Source: JAABUE01 sp037440925 (GTDB lineage: Bacteria > Chloroflexota > Anaerolineae > Anaerolineales > Villigracilaceae). Taken from it: a DNA stretch of 64,000 bases. The stretch is taken from NCBI GenBank assembly GCA_037440925.1, contig JBBITF010000009.1, positions 7,374-71,373 of the forward strand. The letters are read 5' to 3'. How positions within the stretch are numbered: the first letter of the stretch is position 1; every line of letters starts with the position of its first letter. Below the pieces are notes generated by a model that made no database searches, was not told the origin of the DNA, and saw only the letters and a program-made list of their open reading frames with translations. The translations under genes were made by a program, and so were the position numbers. Positions 8,901-17,617 of this stretch are shown here, in pieces.

Positions 8901-11886
8901 TGACGGCTCCGGCCGGAATCTGATTGATGCGGTTGCCGTTCACGTTCATCACTACCTTGAGCCTCAATTCGCAACTGGTGCCTGGCAGCAGCACGCCGCC
9001 GCTGAAGGAGAACGACGAGTCGCCGGGATTGCCCGTCAGGGTACCGCCGCAGGTACCGGTATCGAAGTCCACCGGGTTGGCCAGTTTGATGCCGCTTTCG
9101 GCCGGCAGGTACAGTAAGTCCATGTTGTCGGTGAAGGAGATGCCGGTCAGGGTGACGGTGGGATTCGGGTTGATCAGGCCAACCGTCATCGTAGAAGTTG
9201 CGCCGCCGTATACTAGGTCTGGCTGGAAGCCCTTGGTGATGTCGAAGGCAAGGTTCTGGATGTTGAGGGTGGCGTTCGCCTGCGCCATCGGCCTGATCGT
9301 GCCGCCGGTGCTGGGGAGAGTGGCCGACACATTGTTGACCGGGATTCGGTTTTGATGACTACTGGGCGATGTTGGCGTGCTATCCCGGCCTTCGATGTCC
9401 AGGGTGATGGTGCAAAAACCGGGGTTGCCGGGTGAGCCGGCCGGCAGGGTTGCGCCGGTGAGTTGGATCAGTTGCGTACCAGCCACAGCGGTCAGTGAAC
9501 CGCCGCACGAGGAGACAGGCGTCGGGGCGGGCGGGTACGGCGCAATGACCAGGCCATTCGTGGTCGTTCCGGGCAGGGTGTCGGTCAGCGTAAGGTTGGT
9601 CAGCGCCTCGGAAGTGGAGTTATAGACCGTGATGGTCATGGTTGATCTGTCGCCAGCCTGCACGGTGGTAGGGTAGAAGGCCTTACTGGTGGTGATGCTG
9701 CTCACGCGCAGGTTGGCATTGACATCGGTCGCGTTTGTGCGCCCCTGGTTGGTTGTGATTGCGCCGGCGGGGATGGTATTGGTGTAATCCCCCGGCGTCG
9801 TCGAAGTAACCCATACGTCTATGTTGCAAGAGGCCCCGGCGGCCAGCAGTGGGTCGGTAGCCAGGTTCGAAAACGAAATCACATTCGTCCCGGCTATGGC
9901 AACCAACGTCCCGGCCGGGCAGGTCTCCGCAGGAGCGGGGGCGGCTGCAATGACCAGGCCCGCAGGCAGGGTATCGGTGATCTGGATGCCGTTGATGCCC
10001 GTATCCGCCGGGGCGGTGATAGTGATGGGCAGGCGGCTGGTGGCGCCAATCTGTATCGGGTTGGTCTGGAAGGCTTTGCTCAGGCCTACCGGCCCGCCGG
10101 CCGCAGCCACTACCAGGTCGGGATTGGTGCTGAAGGCGGCATGGCCTACGCCCTGGTCGTTCGTGATCGAGTTGGCTGCTACTGTATTGTCGTACGTGCC
10201 GGCCACAGAACTAGTCACATCGAATACGATGGTGCAGTTCCCGTTGGCTGGGATCGTGCCGCCGGTCAGCGTGATGCTGCCGGGCGGCCCGGCCACGAAG
10301 GTAATCGCCCCGCCGCATTGCGGGCTGGCGGGCGTGCCGGAGATGGACACATTGGCTGCCATGGTATCGGTGAAATTGACGTTGGTCAGGGCGGTGCTGC
10401 TGCGGTTGGTCAGGGTGATCGTGACCGTGCTGATCTCGCCTACCAGGATGCTGGTGTCGGAGTAGGCCTTCGTGCCGACCAGGGCGCGGTTGACCTTCAG
10501 GTTGGCGGTGGCGGGGAAATAATTGGTGACCGGCCCGGTCATGGCGCCGGCTGGGATGGTGTTGGTTCGTGTGCCTCCTGCAAACGTCAAGTCAGCCTGC
10601 ACCGGGATGGAAATCTGGCAGGTGCCGACCGGCGTGGGAGGCGTGGCGCTGGCCGGGATGATGGCGTTGGAGAGTTGAATCAATGTGCCGCCGATTGGCG
10701 CGCTGATGATTCCCGTAGTGATTCCATCGCCGCAGGTGTTGAGCGTAGGCGCGCCGGCAATCGTAAAGCCTACGCCCATCGTGTTCAGGTTGTCGGTGAG
10801 GCCGACGCCCGTATAGTCGGAACCGGTCGGGTTTTGCAGCGTGATGGTCAGGATGCTGGTGTCGCCGGCGTCAATGGTGCCGGGCGCAAAGGCTTTCTGG
10901 ATGCCCACCGGCTGGATGGTCAACTCGGCCCGGGCGGGCGTGCCGTTGGTGACGCCCTGGTCGGTTTGCAGCGAGCCAAGTCCACCGGGGCCGGCCGGAA
11001 TTTCGTTGGGGTTGCCATTGGCGATGGTGTAGGGCCCGGCAGCGCCGGTGACGTTTACGGTCACCACACAGTCCTGACTGGGCGTGACCGTGCCGTTGTT
11101 CAAGCGCAGCGATGTATCGCCGGCGCCCAGCGCGCCTCCGCTGCCGTCGGTCACCGTGGCGCCCGCGCCGCAGTTGGTCAAGGTCAAGACGGGTGGGTTG
11201 GCGATCTCGAGCCCGGCCGGCAGGTTATCCGTGTAGGTGACGCCGGTCAGGTTCGTGTCGGCGTCATTGTTGTTGATACGAATGGACAGTTGGCTGGCCT
11301 GGCCGACGAAAATGGTGGGCGGGGTGAACGTCTTGCTCAAGGAGGGCGGCGAGACGGCAACAACCGTGAGCGTGGAAGTGGCGGGGGAGGTGTTCGTGAT
11401 CACCACCGGCGTGCCGCCGTCGTTGCCATCCGCCGTGAATGCGCCGGCTGGCATGTAGTTGATCTGCGCGCCGGGGGTGACAGATGAGATTCTCACCTCG
11501 ATGTAGCACGAGCCGGGGTTAGCGCCCGCCTGGGCCGGGACATCCGCGCCGCTCAACGATAGGGTGGTCGAGCCTGGCACCGCCGTGACCGTTGCGCCGC
11601 CGCCGCAGTTGGGGTCAATGACGACATTCGCAGGGTCGTCAATGAACAAGCCGACCTGGATGGCGTTGAGATCGTCCGACCACTGGGCGTTCGTCAGTGG
11701 GAAGGTGTTGGGGTTGTAGATCGTGACCCGCAGCACAGAGTAGCCGCCGGCGTCTATTTGCAGCGGCGTAAAGGTCTTGTTCACCTCAGCCGGCAGCGAG
11801 GCCGCGTGTGCGGGGGTGACGGGCCCGGTCACCAGGGAACTGATCAATACCGAGATCAACAATAAGAACTTGAAGGACTTTTTCAT
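5962..11886 (-). CDS. giant secreted DUF11-repeat surface protein with LPETG motif and C-terminal sortase domain
   Basis: A 1974-residue protein. Residues 1-29 form a signal peptide (hydrophobic core, cleavage after AHA). Eight DUF11-like repeats of 130-150 residues begin at about 37, 185, 331, 473, 604, 735, 885 and 1021, each opening K-(T/A/G/S)-(F/Y) and ending near IPAGA. Two SdrD/Cna-B-like beta domains follow at 1148-1320 and 1320-1475, each starting LGN and ending VDFGF/VDFGY, then two more DUF11-like domains to about 1745. After a proline-rich linker comes LPETGF at 1805-1810, directly followed by a sortase domain (about 1827-1971) with candidate triad His1885 (TGH), Cys1948 (TLLTC) and Arg1961 (HRL). 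The usual hydrophobic segment and positive tail after LPXTG are absent. Start has GGAG upstream. Likely a cell-surface adhesin or sheath protein; how the sortase acts on its own or other chains is unknown. Confidence 0.85.
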   Translation of the reverse strand: MKKSFKFLLLISVLISSLVTGPVTPAHAASLPAEVNKTFTPLQIDAGGYSVLRVTIYNPNTFPLTNAQWSDDLNAIQVGLFIDDPANVVIDPNCGGGATVTAVPGSTTLSLSGADVPAQAGANPGSCYIEVRISSVTPGAQINYMPAGAFTADGNDGGTPVVITNTSPATSTLTVVAVSPPSLSKTFTPPTIFVGQASQLSIRINNNDADTNLTGVTYTDNLPAGLEIANPPVLTLTNCGAGATVTDGSGGALGAGDTSLRLNNGTVTPSQDCVVTVNVTGAAGPYTIANGNPNEIPAGPGGLGSLQTDQGVTNGTPARAELTIQPVGIQKAFAPGTIDAGDTSILTITLQNPTGSDYTGVGLTDNLNTMGVGFTIAGAPTLNTCGDGITTGIISAPIGGTLIQLSNAIIPASATPPTPVGTCQISIPVQADLTFAGGTRTNTIPAGAMTGPVTNYFPATANLKVNRALVGTKAYSDTSILVGEISTVTITLTNRSSTALTNVNFTDTMAANVSISGTPASPQCGGAITFVAGPPGSITLTGGTIPANGNCTIVFDVTSSVAGTYDNTVAANSITNDQGVGHAAFSTNPDLVVAAAGGPVGLSKAFQTNPIQIGATSRLPITITAPADTGINGIQITDTLPAGLVIAAAPAPAETCPAGTLVAIAGTNVISFSNLATDPLLAAGASCNIDVWVTSTTPGDYTNTIPAGAITTNQGRTNATDVNANLRVSSITTSKAFYPTTVQAGDRSTMTITVYNSTSEALTNLTLTDTLPGTTTNGLVIAPYPPAPTPVSSCGGSLTAVAGTQLIQLTGATLPAGSPGNPGFCTITLDIEGRDSTPTSPSSHQNRIPVNNVSATLPSTGGTIRPMAQANATLNIQNLAFDITKGFQPDLVYGGATSTMTVGLINPNPTVTLTGISFTDNMDLLYLPAESGIKLANPVDFDTGTCGGTLTGNPGDSSFSFSGGVLLPGTSCELRLKVVMNVNGNRINQIPAGAVTTANGVSNPLAVQASLTNLPGVSVQKSFNPDPVVINERSTLTITIRNTSSIPVVNMGLNDNLPGTLPAGLQVANPPNTSNTCGGTLTANPGSQVISLTGGGLAGNATCVITVDVASTTPGVYVNTIPAGALTADGGVTNNDSTTDTLTVNTDLFSLGNRVWFDTDNSSAINGAEVGADGVTVQLYAADASGNPTGAPLDTQTTANGGYYRFDRLPAGDYVVVIPASQFDAGGPLAGYQSSGTTINGSGNVSETAAPDADNDLDSDDNGTRQTSGPFNGAVVSSAVTLGPTANEPINDTDAPASNPPGESPDNQSNRTVDFGFYRLQLGNLIYEDINENGTYDAGDLPISGARVLLFASDGVTEIPVGPDGILGSADDAAGGVTTGAGGTYLFSGLPQGNYIVQVLPTGYASTIDTFNAADTSNPNTNADNNDNGQGTAGGTVSSNIVTLTPGSPGALLNNTVNFTTGTTYNPTVDFGYITSLSKQVVPPDDATNTVPPQVTIGEIITYEVAMVIPAGGLTGVQLLDTPQAGLAFVDCVSITLPAGVTSTKFVSGACDTLDGTDPATSNPLIENNGGRITFDFGDVSNTSGSSQTVRVRYSLIVLDILANQAGDSLTNNVTWSWAGGSRVASAPVVEIVEPIMNISKDAVPTTAAIGEVITFTINISHAAISTADAFDVVVYDYIPAGLTFDPASLAVGGTAALTSSSYDPLTNTLQFVWDVFRLGETASITFNAIFVGPAPVVNLSRVEWTSHEIDPVLPGPPPVPEQRSPYNPNATERWYDPAAPAGVNSYGASASVTINSPSGAQAELPETGFAPGRVTALPEQPLDYKYAQYGDLWLEIPKLGIKASIVGVPRTDNGWDVKWLWEQAGWLQGTAFPTWEGNSVLTGHVTLPNGQKGPFAELSNLRWGDQVIVHAYGQRYIYEVRTNRVIRPNAISPFQHEEKAWVTLLTCVGYDESNNTYRHRLETRAVLVKVEKE

Positions 11887-12033
11887 GGCTCACTCCATGA
11901 TTAAAATAAAAACAGCAAAACCATGCGGTCGGTTTCGCTGCTTGCTCCCTAAAGCCTGTATCCTGGAAAGGATAAGCGGCCAAAACCAGGCTCTAGATCG
12001 TCGCACCCGCATCCCCAATAAGTACTATTTGTG
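11887..12033 (-). promoter_or_regulatory. structured mRNA leader of the sortase-fusion gene, riboswitch/attenuator candidate
   Basis: The 147-nt leader (minus strand) can form an 8-bp stem AGAGCCTG (11989-11996) with CAGGCTTT (11953-11960) enclosing a 5-bp hairpin (11961-11965/11972-11976). Downstream, AAACC (11933-11937) pairs with GGTTT (11920-11924), extended by AGCA/TGCT, followed by TTTTTATTTTAAT: an intrinsic terminator before the ribosome site. ATGCGG at 12009-12014 can pair with CCGCAT at 11925-11930 in the terminator loop, and a GGTTT inside the first stem (11985-11989) competes for the same AAACC. The mutually exclusive pairings resemble a switch. I could not match it to a known class, including c-di-GMP-I. 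Confidence 0.5.
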
Positions 12034-12039
12034 TCTAAT

Positions 12040-12067
12040 TTTAGCATTCTTTGTTGATAAGTCAACT
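12040..12067 (-). promoter_or_regulatory. promoter of the sortase-fusion gene
   Basis: Minus strand TTGACT at 12062-12067 and TAAAAT at 12040-12045 with a 16-bp spacer; transcription would start near 12033. The rest of the stretch up to 12200 holds the palindrome GTGACAGTCAC at 12109-12119 and no gene. Confidence 0.65.
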
Positions 12068-12210
12068 GTTGGAAACCTGCAATTTTGAAAGGTCAAAGGT
12101 CATGTAGCGTGACAGTCACGGTCGAAGCGATGTCACAGTGCATTCTTCGCTGTAATGCAAATGAGACAAAAAAATAACAGAACTCTTACACATCTCCAAC
12201 CAGCCAATGA

Positions 12211-12216
12211 TACAAT
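12211..12216 (+). promoter_or_regulatory. -10 box upstream of histidine kinase
   Basis: TACAAT, with a poor TTACAC at 12186-12191 (19-bp spacer). The RNA leader would consist almost entirely of the CTCTACT repeat that follows. Confidence 0.35.
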
Positions 12217-12223
12217 ACTACTT

Positions 12224-12273
12224 GCTCTCTACTCCGTACTCTCTGCTCTCTACTCTCTACTCCCTACTCTCTT
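12224..12273 (+). repeat. degenerate short-unit repeat (CTCTACTCC type)
   Basis: Imperfect CTCTACTCTCTACTCC units fill the space directly before the kinase start codon. This is the reverse-complement flavour of the repeat at 3793-3858. The open frame of the kinase continues upstream through it, which would give a meaningless LYSVLSALYSLL leader. Confidence 0.85.
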
Positions 12274-12280
12274 TACCCCC

Positions 12281-13816
12281 ATGCTACCCGACTTCCGCGT
12301 CCGTCAACGCGACTACCTGCTCGAAATCTCTCGCGCCCTCACCCAGGAACTCGACCTGGAAAAATTGCTGGCGCGCATCCTGCGTATCTCCATCGAGATG
12401 CTGGCGGGACAGGCCGGGTTGATCGCCCTCAAAGAGCCAGACGGTTGGCGCGTCGCCGCCGCGCATGGCATTGCTCCCGCTTTCCTGAGTTATCTTGCCC
12501 CTCTGCTGGCCGAAGAAAAAGTGCGCGAACTGGACGTGCGCGAACTCAACCGTATGTTGAAGGAACTGACCTACACTGCCAGCCAGGGATTGCTCAACGG
12601 CGTCGGCTTGCCGCTCTCTGCGCACGGACAATTGATCGGCGTCATCTTCATCTTCCGCAACTACCCTGACCTGTTTTCTCCCAACGATCGCTTGCTGCTG
12701 GCTTCCTTTGCCGACCAGGCCGCCATTGCCGTGTACAACGCCCAACTCTACGGACAGGTCTCTTACGAAAAACAGCGTCTCGACGCGCTGCTTGATTCCG
12801 TTGCTGACGGCATCCTCATCCTCCACGCCGACCATACCATCGAGCGCGTCAATACAGCCTTTGAAAAACTGTTCGACCGGCCGCGCGCCGAATTGGTGGG
12901 CAAAGCACATGCCGAGATCATCCGCTGGGCGCGCGAGCCACAAGGCACCTCTCTGGAAGAGGCCGAGCGCGGCGGCTGGCCGCTCACTCCCCATGCTACT
13001 TTATATGTAGAAGGCGACCTGTATCGTGAAGGCTTGCCGCCCCTGCCGGTGGGCGTTACCTATGCGCCGCTCCTTTCGCCCAACGGCAAACTGCGCAATG
13101 TCATTGCCAGCGTGCGCGACATCACCCATTTTCGCACTGCCGAGGAAATCAAGTCCACCTTCATCTCGATTGTCAGTCACGAATTACGCACCCCCGTTGC
13201 CCTCATCAAAGGCTATGCCTCTACCCTGCGTCGTGACGATGCCCGTTGGGAACGCGCCATCGTCAATGAGAGTTTGTCGGTCATCGAAGAAGAAGCCGAC
13301 CGTCTGTCTAAGATGATTGATGATCTGCTCGACGCTTCCCGCTTGCAGGCTGGCGGCTTGAGCCTCCATCGCGCCGATGTCTCACTGCCGGCTCTGGCTG
13401 AACGGCTGGCAGAACGCTTTCGCACGCAGACCTCCAAGCATATCATCGTTACCGATTTCCCTGCCGATTACCCCGTGTTGCTGGCCGATGAAAATCGTAT
13501 TGCGCAGGTGTTGTCTAATCTCATCTCCAACGCGATCAAATATTCGCCTGAAGGCGGTGAGATTCGCATCAGCGGCCAGGTGCGCCCTGAGCAAGTCATC
13601 GTGTGCGTGAGCGACCAGGGACCCGGCATAGACGCCCGCGACCTGCCGCACATCTTCGATCGCTTTTATCGCTCGAACAAAGCCGTCAAGAATACGAAGG
13701 GCGCCGGGCTGGGACTGTACCTGGCGCGCGCCATTGTGGAAGCGCATGGAGGCCGCATCTGGGCCGACCCGCAACCTGCTTCTGGCGCGAGAATCTGTTT
13801 CTCCCTTCCACGTTAG
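12281..13816 (+). CDS. GAF-PAS sensor histidine kinase
   Basis: A 511-residue soluble two-component sensor kinase. Residues about 15-155 are a GAF domain, 160-285 a PAS domain (LLDSVADGILILHADHTI), then HisKA with the phospho-acceptor His300 in IVSHELRTP, and a HATPase domain with the N box NLISNAIKYSPEGG (Asn417), G1 box DQGPGID (about 445-451) and G2 box GAGLGLYLA (about 474-482). No membrane segment is predicted, so it should sense a cytoplasmic or diffusible signal. ATG 12281 is chosen because everything upstream is low-complexity repeat; no Shine-Dalgarno sequence is visible. No response regulator gene is adjacent, so its partner is elsewhere (orphan kinase). Confidence 0.9.
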   Translation: MLPDFRVRQRDYLLEISRALTQELDLEKLLARILRISIEMLAGQAGLIALKEPDGWRVAAAHGIAPAFLSYLAPLLAEEKVRELDVRELNRMLKELTYTASQGLLNGVGLPLSAHGQLIGVIFIFRNYPDLFSPNDRLLLASFADQAAIAVYNAQLYGQVSYEKQRLDALLDSVADGILILHADHTIERVNTAFEKLFDRPRAELVGKAHAEIIRWAREPQGTSLEEAERGGWPLTPHATLYVEGDLYREGLPPLPVGVTYAPLLSPNGKLRNVIASVRDITHFRTAEEIKSTFISIVSHELRTPVALIKGYASTLRRDDARWERAIVNESLSVIEEEADRLSKMIDDLLDASRLQAGGLSLHRADVSLPALAERLAERFRTQTSKHIIVTDFPADYPVLLADENRIAQVLSNLISNAIKYSPEGGEIRISGQVRPEQVIVCVSDQGPGIDARDLPHIFDRFYRSNKAVKNTKGAGLGLYLARAIVEAHGGRIWADPQPASGARICFSLPR

Positions 13817-13860
13817 CGGACTCCCCCGAAAGCGGTTACAATAGGCCTTGAACGAATCCT

Positions 13861-13891
13861 CGCAAATCTAAAATCGCAAATCGGAAATCGC
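13861..13891 (+). repeat. degenerate AAATCG-type repeat
   Basis: Imperfect CAAATC / AAAATCG / GGAAATCG units fill the 30 bases before the CpXC gene and leave no clear ribosome site. Confidence 0.7.
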
Positions 13892-13892
13892 C

Positions 13893-15254
13893 ATGCCTCA
13901 AACCCAAATTTCTTGTCCTCAATGCCGTCAGCCTGTTACGGCCAATATCGAGCAACTTTTCGATGTAACACACGACCCTGGTGCCAAGCAGCGTCTTCTT
14001 GCCGGTGTTTCCAATGTCGCCCACTGTCCCACGTGCGGTTACCATGGGCGGCTGGCCACGCCGGTTGTCTATCATGACAACGATAAAGAATTGTTGCTGA
14101 CATACTTTCCGCCCGAGCTGGGCGTGCCGCTTAATGAGCAGGAAAAAATCATTGGCCCGCTCATCAAGCAGGTGATGGACCGTCTGCCGCCTGAAAAACG
14201 TAAAGGTTATTTGCTCAAACCGATGGCCAATTTGACGTATGAATCGATGATCGAAGTCATCTTGAGCAAAGACGGCATCACACCTGAGATGCTCAAGGCT
14301 CAGCAAGAGCGCGTCATGCTGATCGAGCGCCTGGTTCAGACTACCAGCCCCGATGTGCGCCGTGAAATCATCAAGCAAAACGAAAAACTCTTGGATGAGC
14401 AATTCTTTGGCTTGTTTGGCCGCTTGCTGCAAGGCGCCGCCGCCAGCGGGCAAGAGACGATTGCCCGGCAGATGGCCGAATTGCAGAAGCAATTGCTCGA
14501 GGAGACGGAATTCGGCCGAGGCCTGAAAGAAACCTTTGGAGAACTGGAAGCGGCCTCCAAGTCCCTGCAAGAGGCGGGGCAGGGCCTAACGCGCGAGAAA
14601 TTGCTTGAACTGGTCCTCTCGTCCCCCAACGACGCCCGCATCCGCGCTTATGTCAGCCTGGCACGGGCCGGCATGGACTATGTCTTCTTCCAAATTTTGA
14701 CCGAGAAGATCGACCGGGCGCAAGGCGAGGAGAAAAAGAAACTGGAAGCCGTGCGCGAGAAATTGCTCGATTATGTCAACGAAGTGGACCGCCAGGTCGA
14801 GGCGCGCTACAAGCAAGCGCAGGCTTTGGTCGAGAAATTGCTGGAACAGGAAGACGTGGCCCAGGCTACCCGCGATAACTTGGAAAACTTTACCCAAGAG
14901 GCGGTTGATCTGGTGAGTCAGATGCTGCGGCAGGCTTCGGAGAAGAACGATTATGCCCGCATGGGCAAATTGCAGAAGGTGATGGAGGTGCTGCAAGAGG
15001 CCAGCGCCCCGCCGCCCGAGGTGGCGTTCATCGAAACTTTGCTCCAAGCGCCCGACGCGGCTGCCCTGGAAAAGTTGCTGAACGAAAACGAGGCCATGGT
15101 CAACGACGACTTACTGAGCGCATTGACCGGGCTGATCGCGCAGGTCGAACAGGCCGGGCCGGGCAACGCCGAAGCCCAGGCGCTGGGTGAAAAATTGCAG
15201 CAAGTATATAAGGCGGCGCTGCGGTTTTCGATGAAGAAGAAAATGGGTTCTTGA
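13893..15254 (+). CDS. CpXC-domain protein, 453 aa
   Basis: The N-terminus has two zinc-ribbon-like pairs, CPQC at residues 8-11 and CPTC at 45-48, within a CpXC domain (MPQTQISCPQC... HCPTCGY). The rest is highly charged, mostly helical with coiled-coil character (for example LAEQ/ELQKQLLEETE and KKKLEAVREKLLDYV). CpXC proteins are widespread but uncharacterised; a scaffold or regulatory role would be a guess. The start ATG follows the AAATCG repeat. The thiolase starts 14 bp downstream, so the two are probably co-transcribed, which does not by itself indicate a metabolic role. Confidence 0.8.
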   Translation: MPQTQISCPQCRQPVTANIEQLFDVTHDPGAKQRLLAGVSNVAHCPTCGYHGRLATPVVYHDNDKELLLTYFPPELGVPLNEQEKIIGPLIKQVMDRLPPEKRKGYLLKPMANLTYESMIEVILSKDGITPEMLKAQQERVMLIERLVQTTSPDVRREIIKQNEKLLDEQFFGLFGRLLQGAAASGQETIARQMAELQKQLLEETEFGRGLKETFGELEAASKSLQEAGQGLTREKLLELVLSSPNDARIRAYVSLARAGMDYVFFQILTEKIDRAQGEEKKKLEAVREKLLDYVNEVDRQVEARYKQAQALVEKLLEQEDVAQATRDNLENFTQEAVDLVSQMLRQASEKNDYARMGKLQKVMEVLQEASAPPPEVAFIETLLQAPDAAALEKLLNENEAMVNDDLLSALTGLIAQVEQAGPGNAEAQALGEKLQQVYKAALRFSMKKKMGS

Positions 15255-15268
15255 ATTTTGGAGGAATC

Positions 15269-16489
<1,221 letters not shown>

Positions 16490-16510
16490 AAAGGGGAACG
16501 GAGGTGTCGT

Positions 16511-17593
16511 ATGGTCGAGCAAGTCTATAAGCGCCTGGCGGAGCGGCTGGATGCCCTGCCCAACGGTTTCCCGCCGACGCCAGATGGAGCCGAACTGCGC
16601 CTGTTGGCAAAGTTGTTCACGCCCGAAGAGGCCGAACTGGCCTCGCAATTGCGTCTGACCAGAGAGGTCCCGGAGCAGGTGGCGGCGCGGACAGGCCGCG
16701 ACCCGGCCGAGACGCGGCAACGGCTGAAAGGCATGGCGCGGCGCGGATTGATTGCCGCCGGGCGCACCGAGGCCGGGTTGGGCTACGGTTTGCTGCCCTT
16801 CGTGGTCGGGATCTACGAAAATCAGGTCGGGAACATGGACGCGGAACTGGCGGCGCTATTCGAGGCCTATTACAAACAGGCTTTCGTCGAAGTGTTGCGC
16901 CTCAAGCCGCAGGTGCACCGCGTCATCCCGGTCAATGAGAGCGTCAAGGCTGATTTGCAAGTGCATCCATTTGAAAGCGCGGCCGGCCTGGTGAATAACG
17001 CTCAGGCCTGGGGGGTATTGAACTGTATTTGCCGGGTGCAAAAGGCGCTCATCGGCGAGCCGTGCAAGCATCCCGTGGACGTGTGCATGACCCTGAGCGA
17101 GGTGCCCAACGCCTTCGACAACCATCCCACCATCCGCGCTGTGAGCCGGGAGGAGGCGCTGGCTACCCTCCGGCGCGCGGCCGAGGCCGGGCTGGTGCAT
17201 TCGGTCAGCAACAACCAGAAGGGACTGCACTATATCTGCAACTGCTGTACCTGCTCGTGCGGCATCTTGCGCGGCATGGCCGAACTGGGCATTGCCGGGG
17301 TGGTGGCGCACTCGTCTTTCATCAACCAGGTGGATGCCTTGCTGTGCAACGGTTGTGAGACCTGCCTGTCGTACTGTCAGTTTGGCGCGTTGACGATGAG
17401 CGAGGACCTGGTTGTACAGGTAGACCCGCTGCGTTGCGCGGGCTGCGGCGTGTGCGTGCCGGCCTGCCCGAACGGCGCGCTGGGCATGGTCTACCGCCCC
17501 GAAGCAGACCGGCCAGCCATCCCGGAGACGATCAAGGAATGGGGCGGCCGGCGTGCCGCCGAGCGCGGCATCCGCCTGGCTGACGTGCTTTGA
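16511..17593 (+). CDS. cysteine-rich 4Fe-4S protein with N-terminal helical domain
   Basis: A 360-residue protein. The first ~95 residues look like a winged-helix or helical adaptor. The middle holds NCICR (Cys172, Cys174) with Cys185 and Cys192, and an unusual cluster YICNCCTCSCG (Cys243, 245, 246, 248, 250). The C-terminus is a two-cluster ferredoxin domain: Cys279-x2-Cys282-x2-Cys285-x3-Cys289 and Cys309-x2-Cys312-x2-Cys315-x3-Cys319. Two [4Fe-4S] clusters are therefore expected, with possible further metal sites upstream. Electron transfer in the cytoplasm is likely, but the partner enzyme is not known. It sits 21 bp after a thiolase and 24 bp before a lipoprotein gene, in one apparent operon. 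Family recognised as an uncharacterised 4Fe-4S protein group. Confidence 0.8.
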   Translation: MVEQVYKRLAERLDALPNGFPPTPDGAELRLLAKLFTPEEAELASQLRLTREVPEQVAARTGRDPAETRQRLKGMARRGLIAAGRTEAGLGYGLLPFVVGIYENQVGNMDAELAALFEAYYKQAFVEVLRLKPQVHRVIPVNESVKADLQVHPFESAAGLVNNAQAWGVLNCICRVQKALIGEPCKHPVDVCMTLSEVPNAFDNHPTIRAVSREEALATLRRAAEAGLVHSVSNNQKGLHYICNCCTCSCGILRGMAELGIAGVVAHSSFINQVDALLCNGCETCLSYCQFGALTMSEDLVVQVDPLRCAGCGVCVPACPNGALGMVYRPEADRPAIPETIKEWGGRRAAERGIRLADVL

Positions 17594-17617
17594 CCGGATG
17601 GGCGGCAAGGAGTTCCC

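Noticed and set aside
10141..11487. 448-codon plus-strand open frame opposite the surface protein
   Set aside because: Antisense shadow of the repeat-rich, GC-rich surface gene; glycine/arginine/valine-rich with no recognisable domain.
11887..12033. c-di-GMP-I (GEMM) riboswitch
   Set aside because: Expected for a surface protein, but the conserved GEMM loops and tetraloop/receptor elements were not found.
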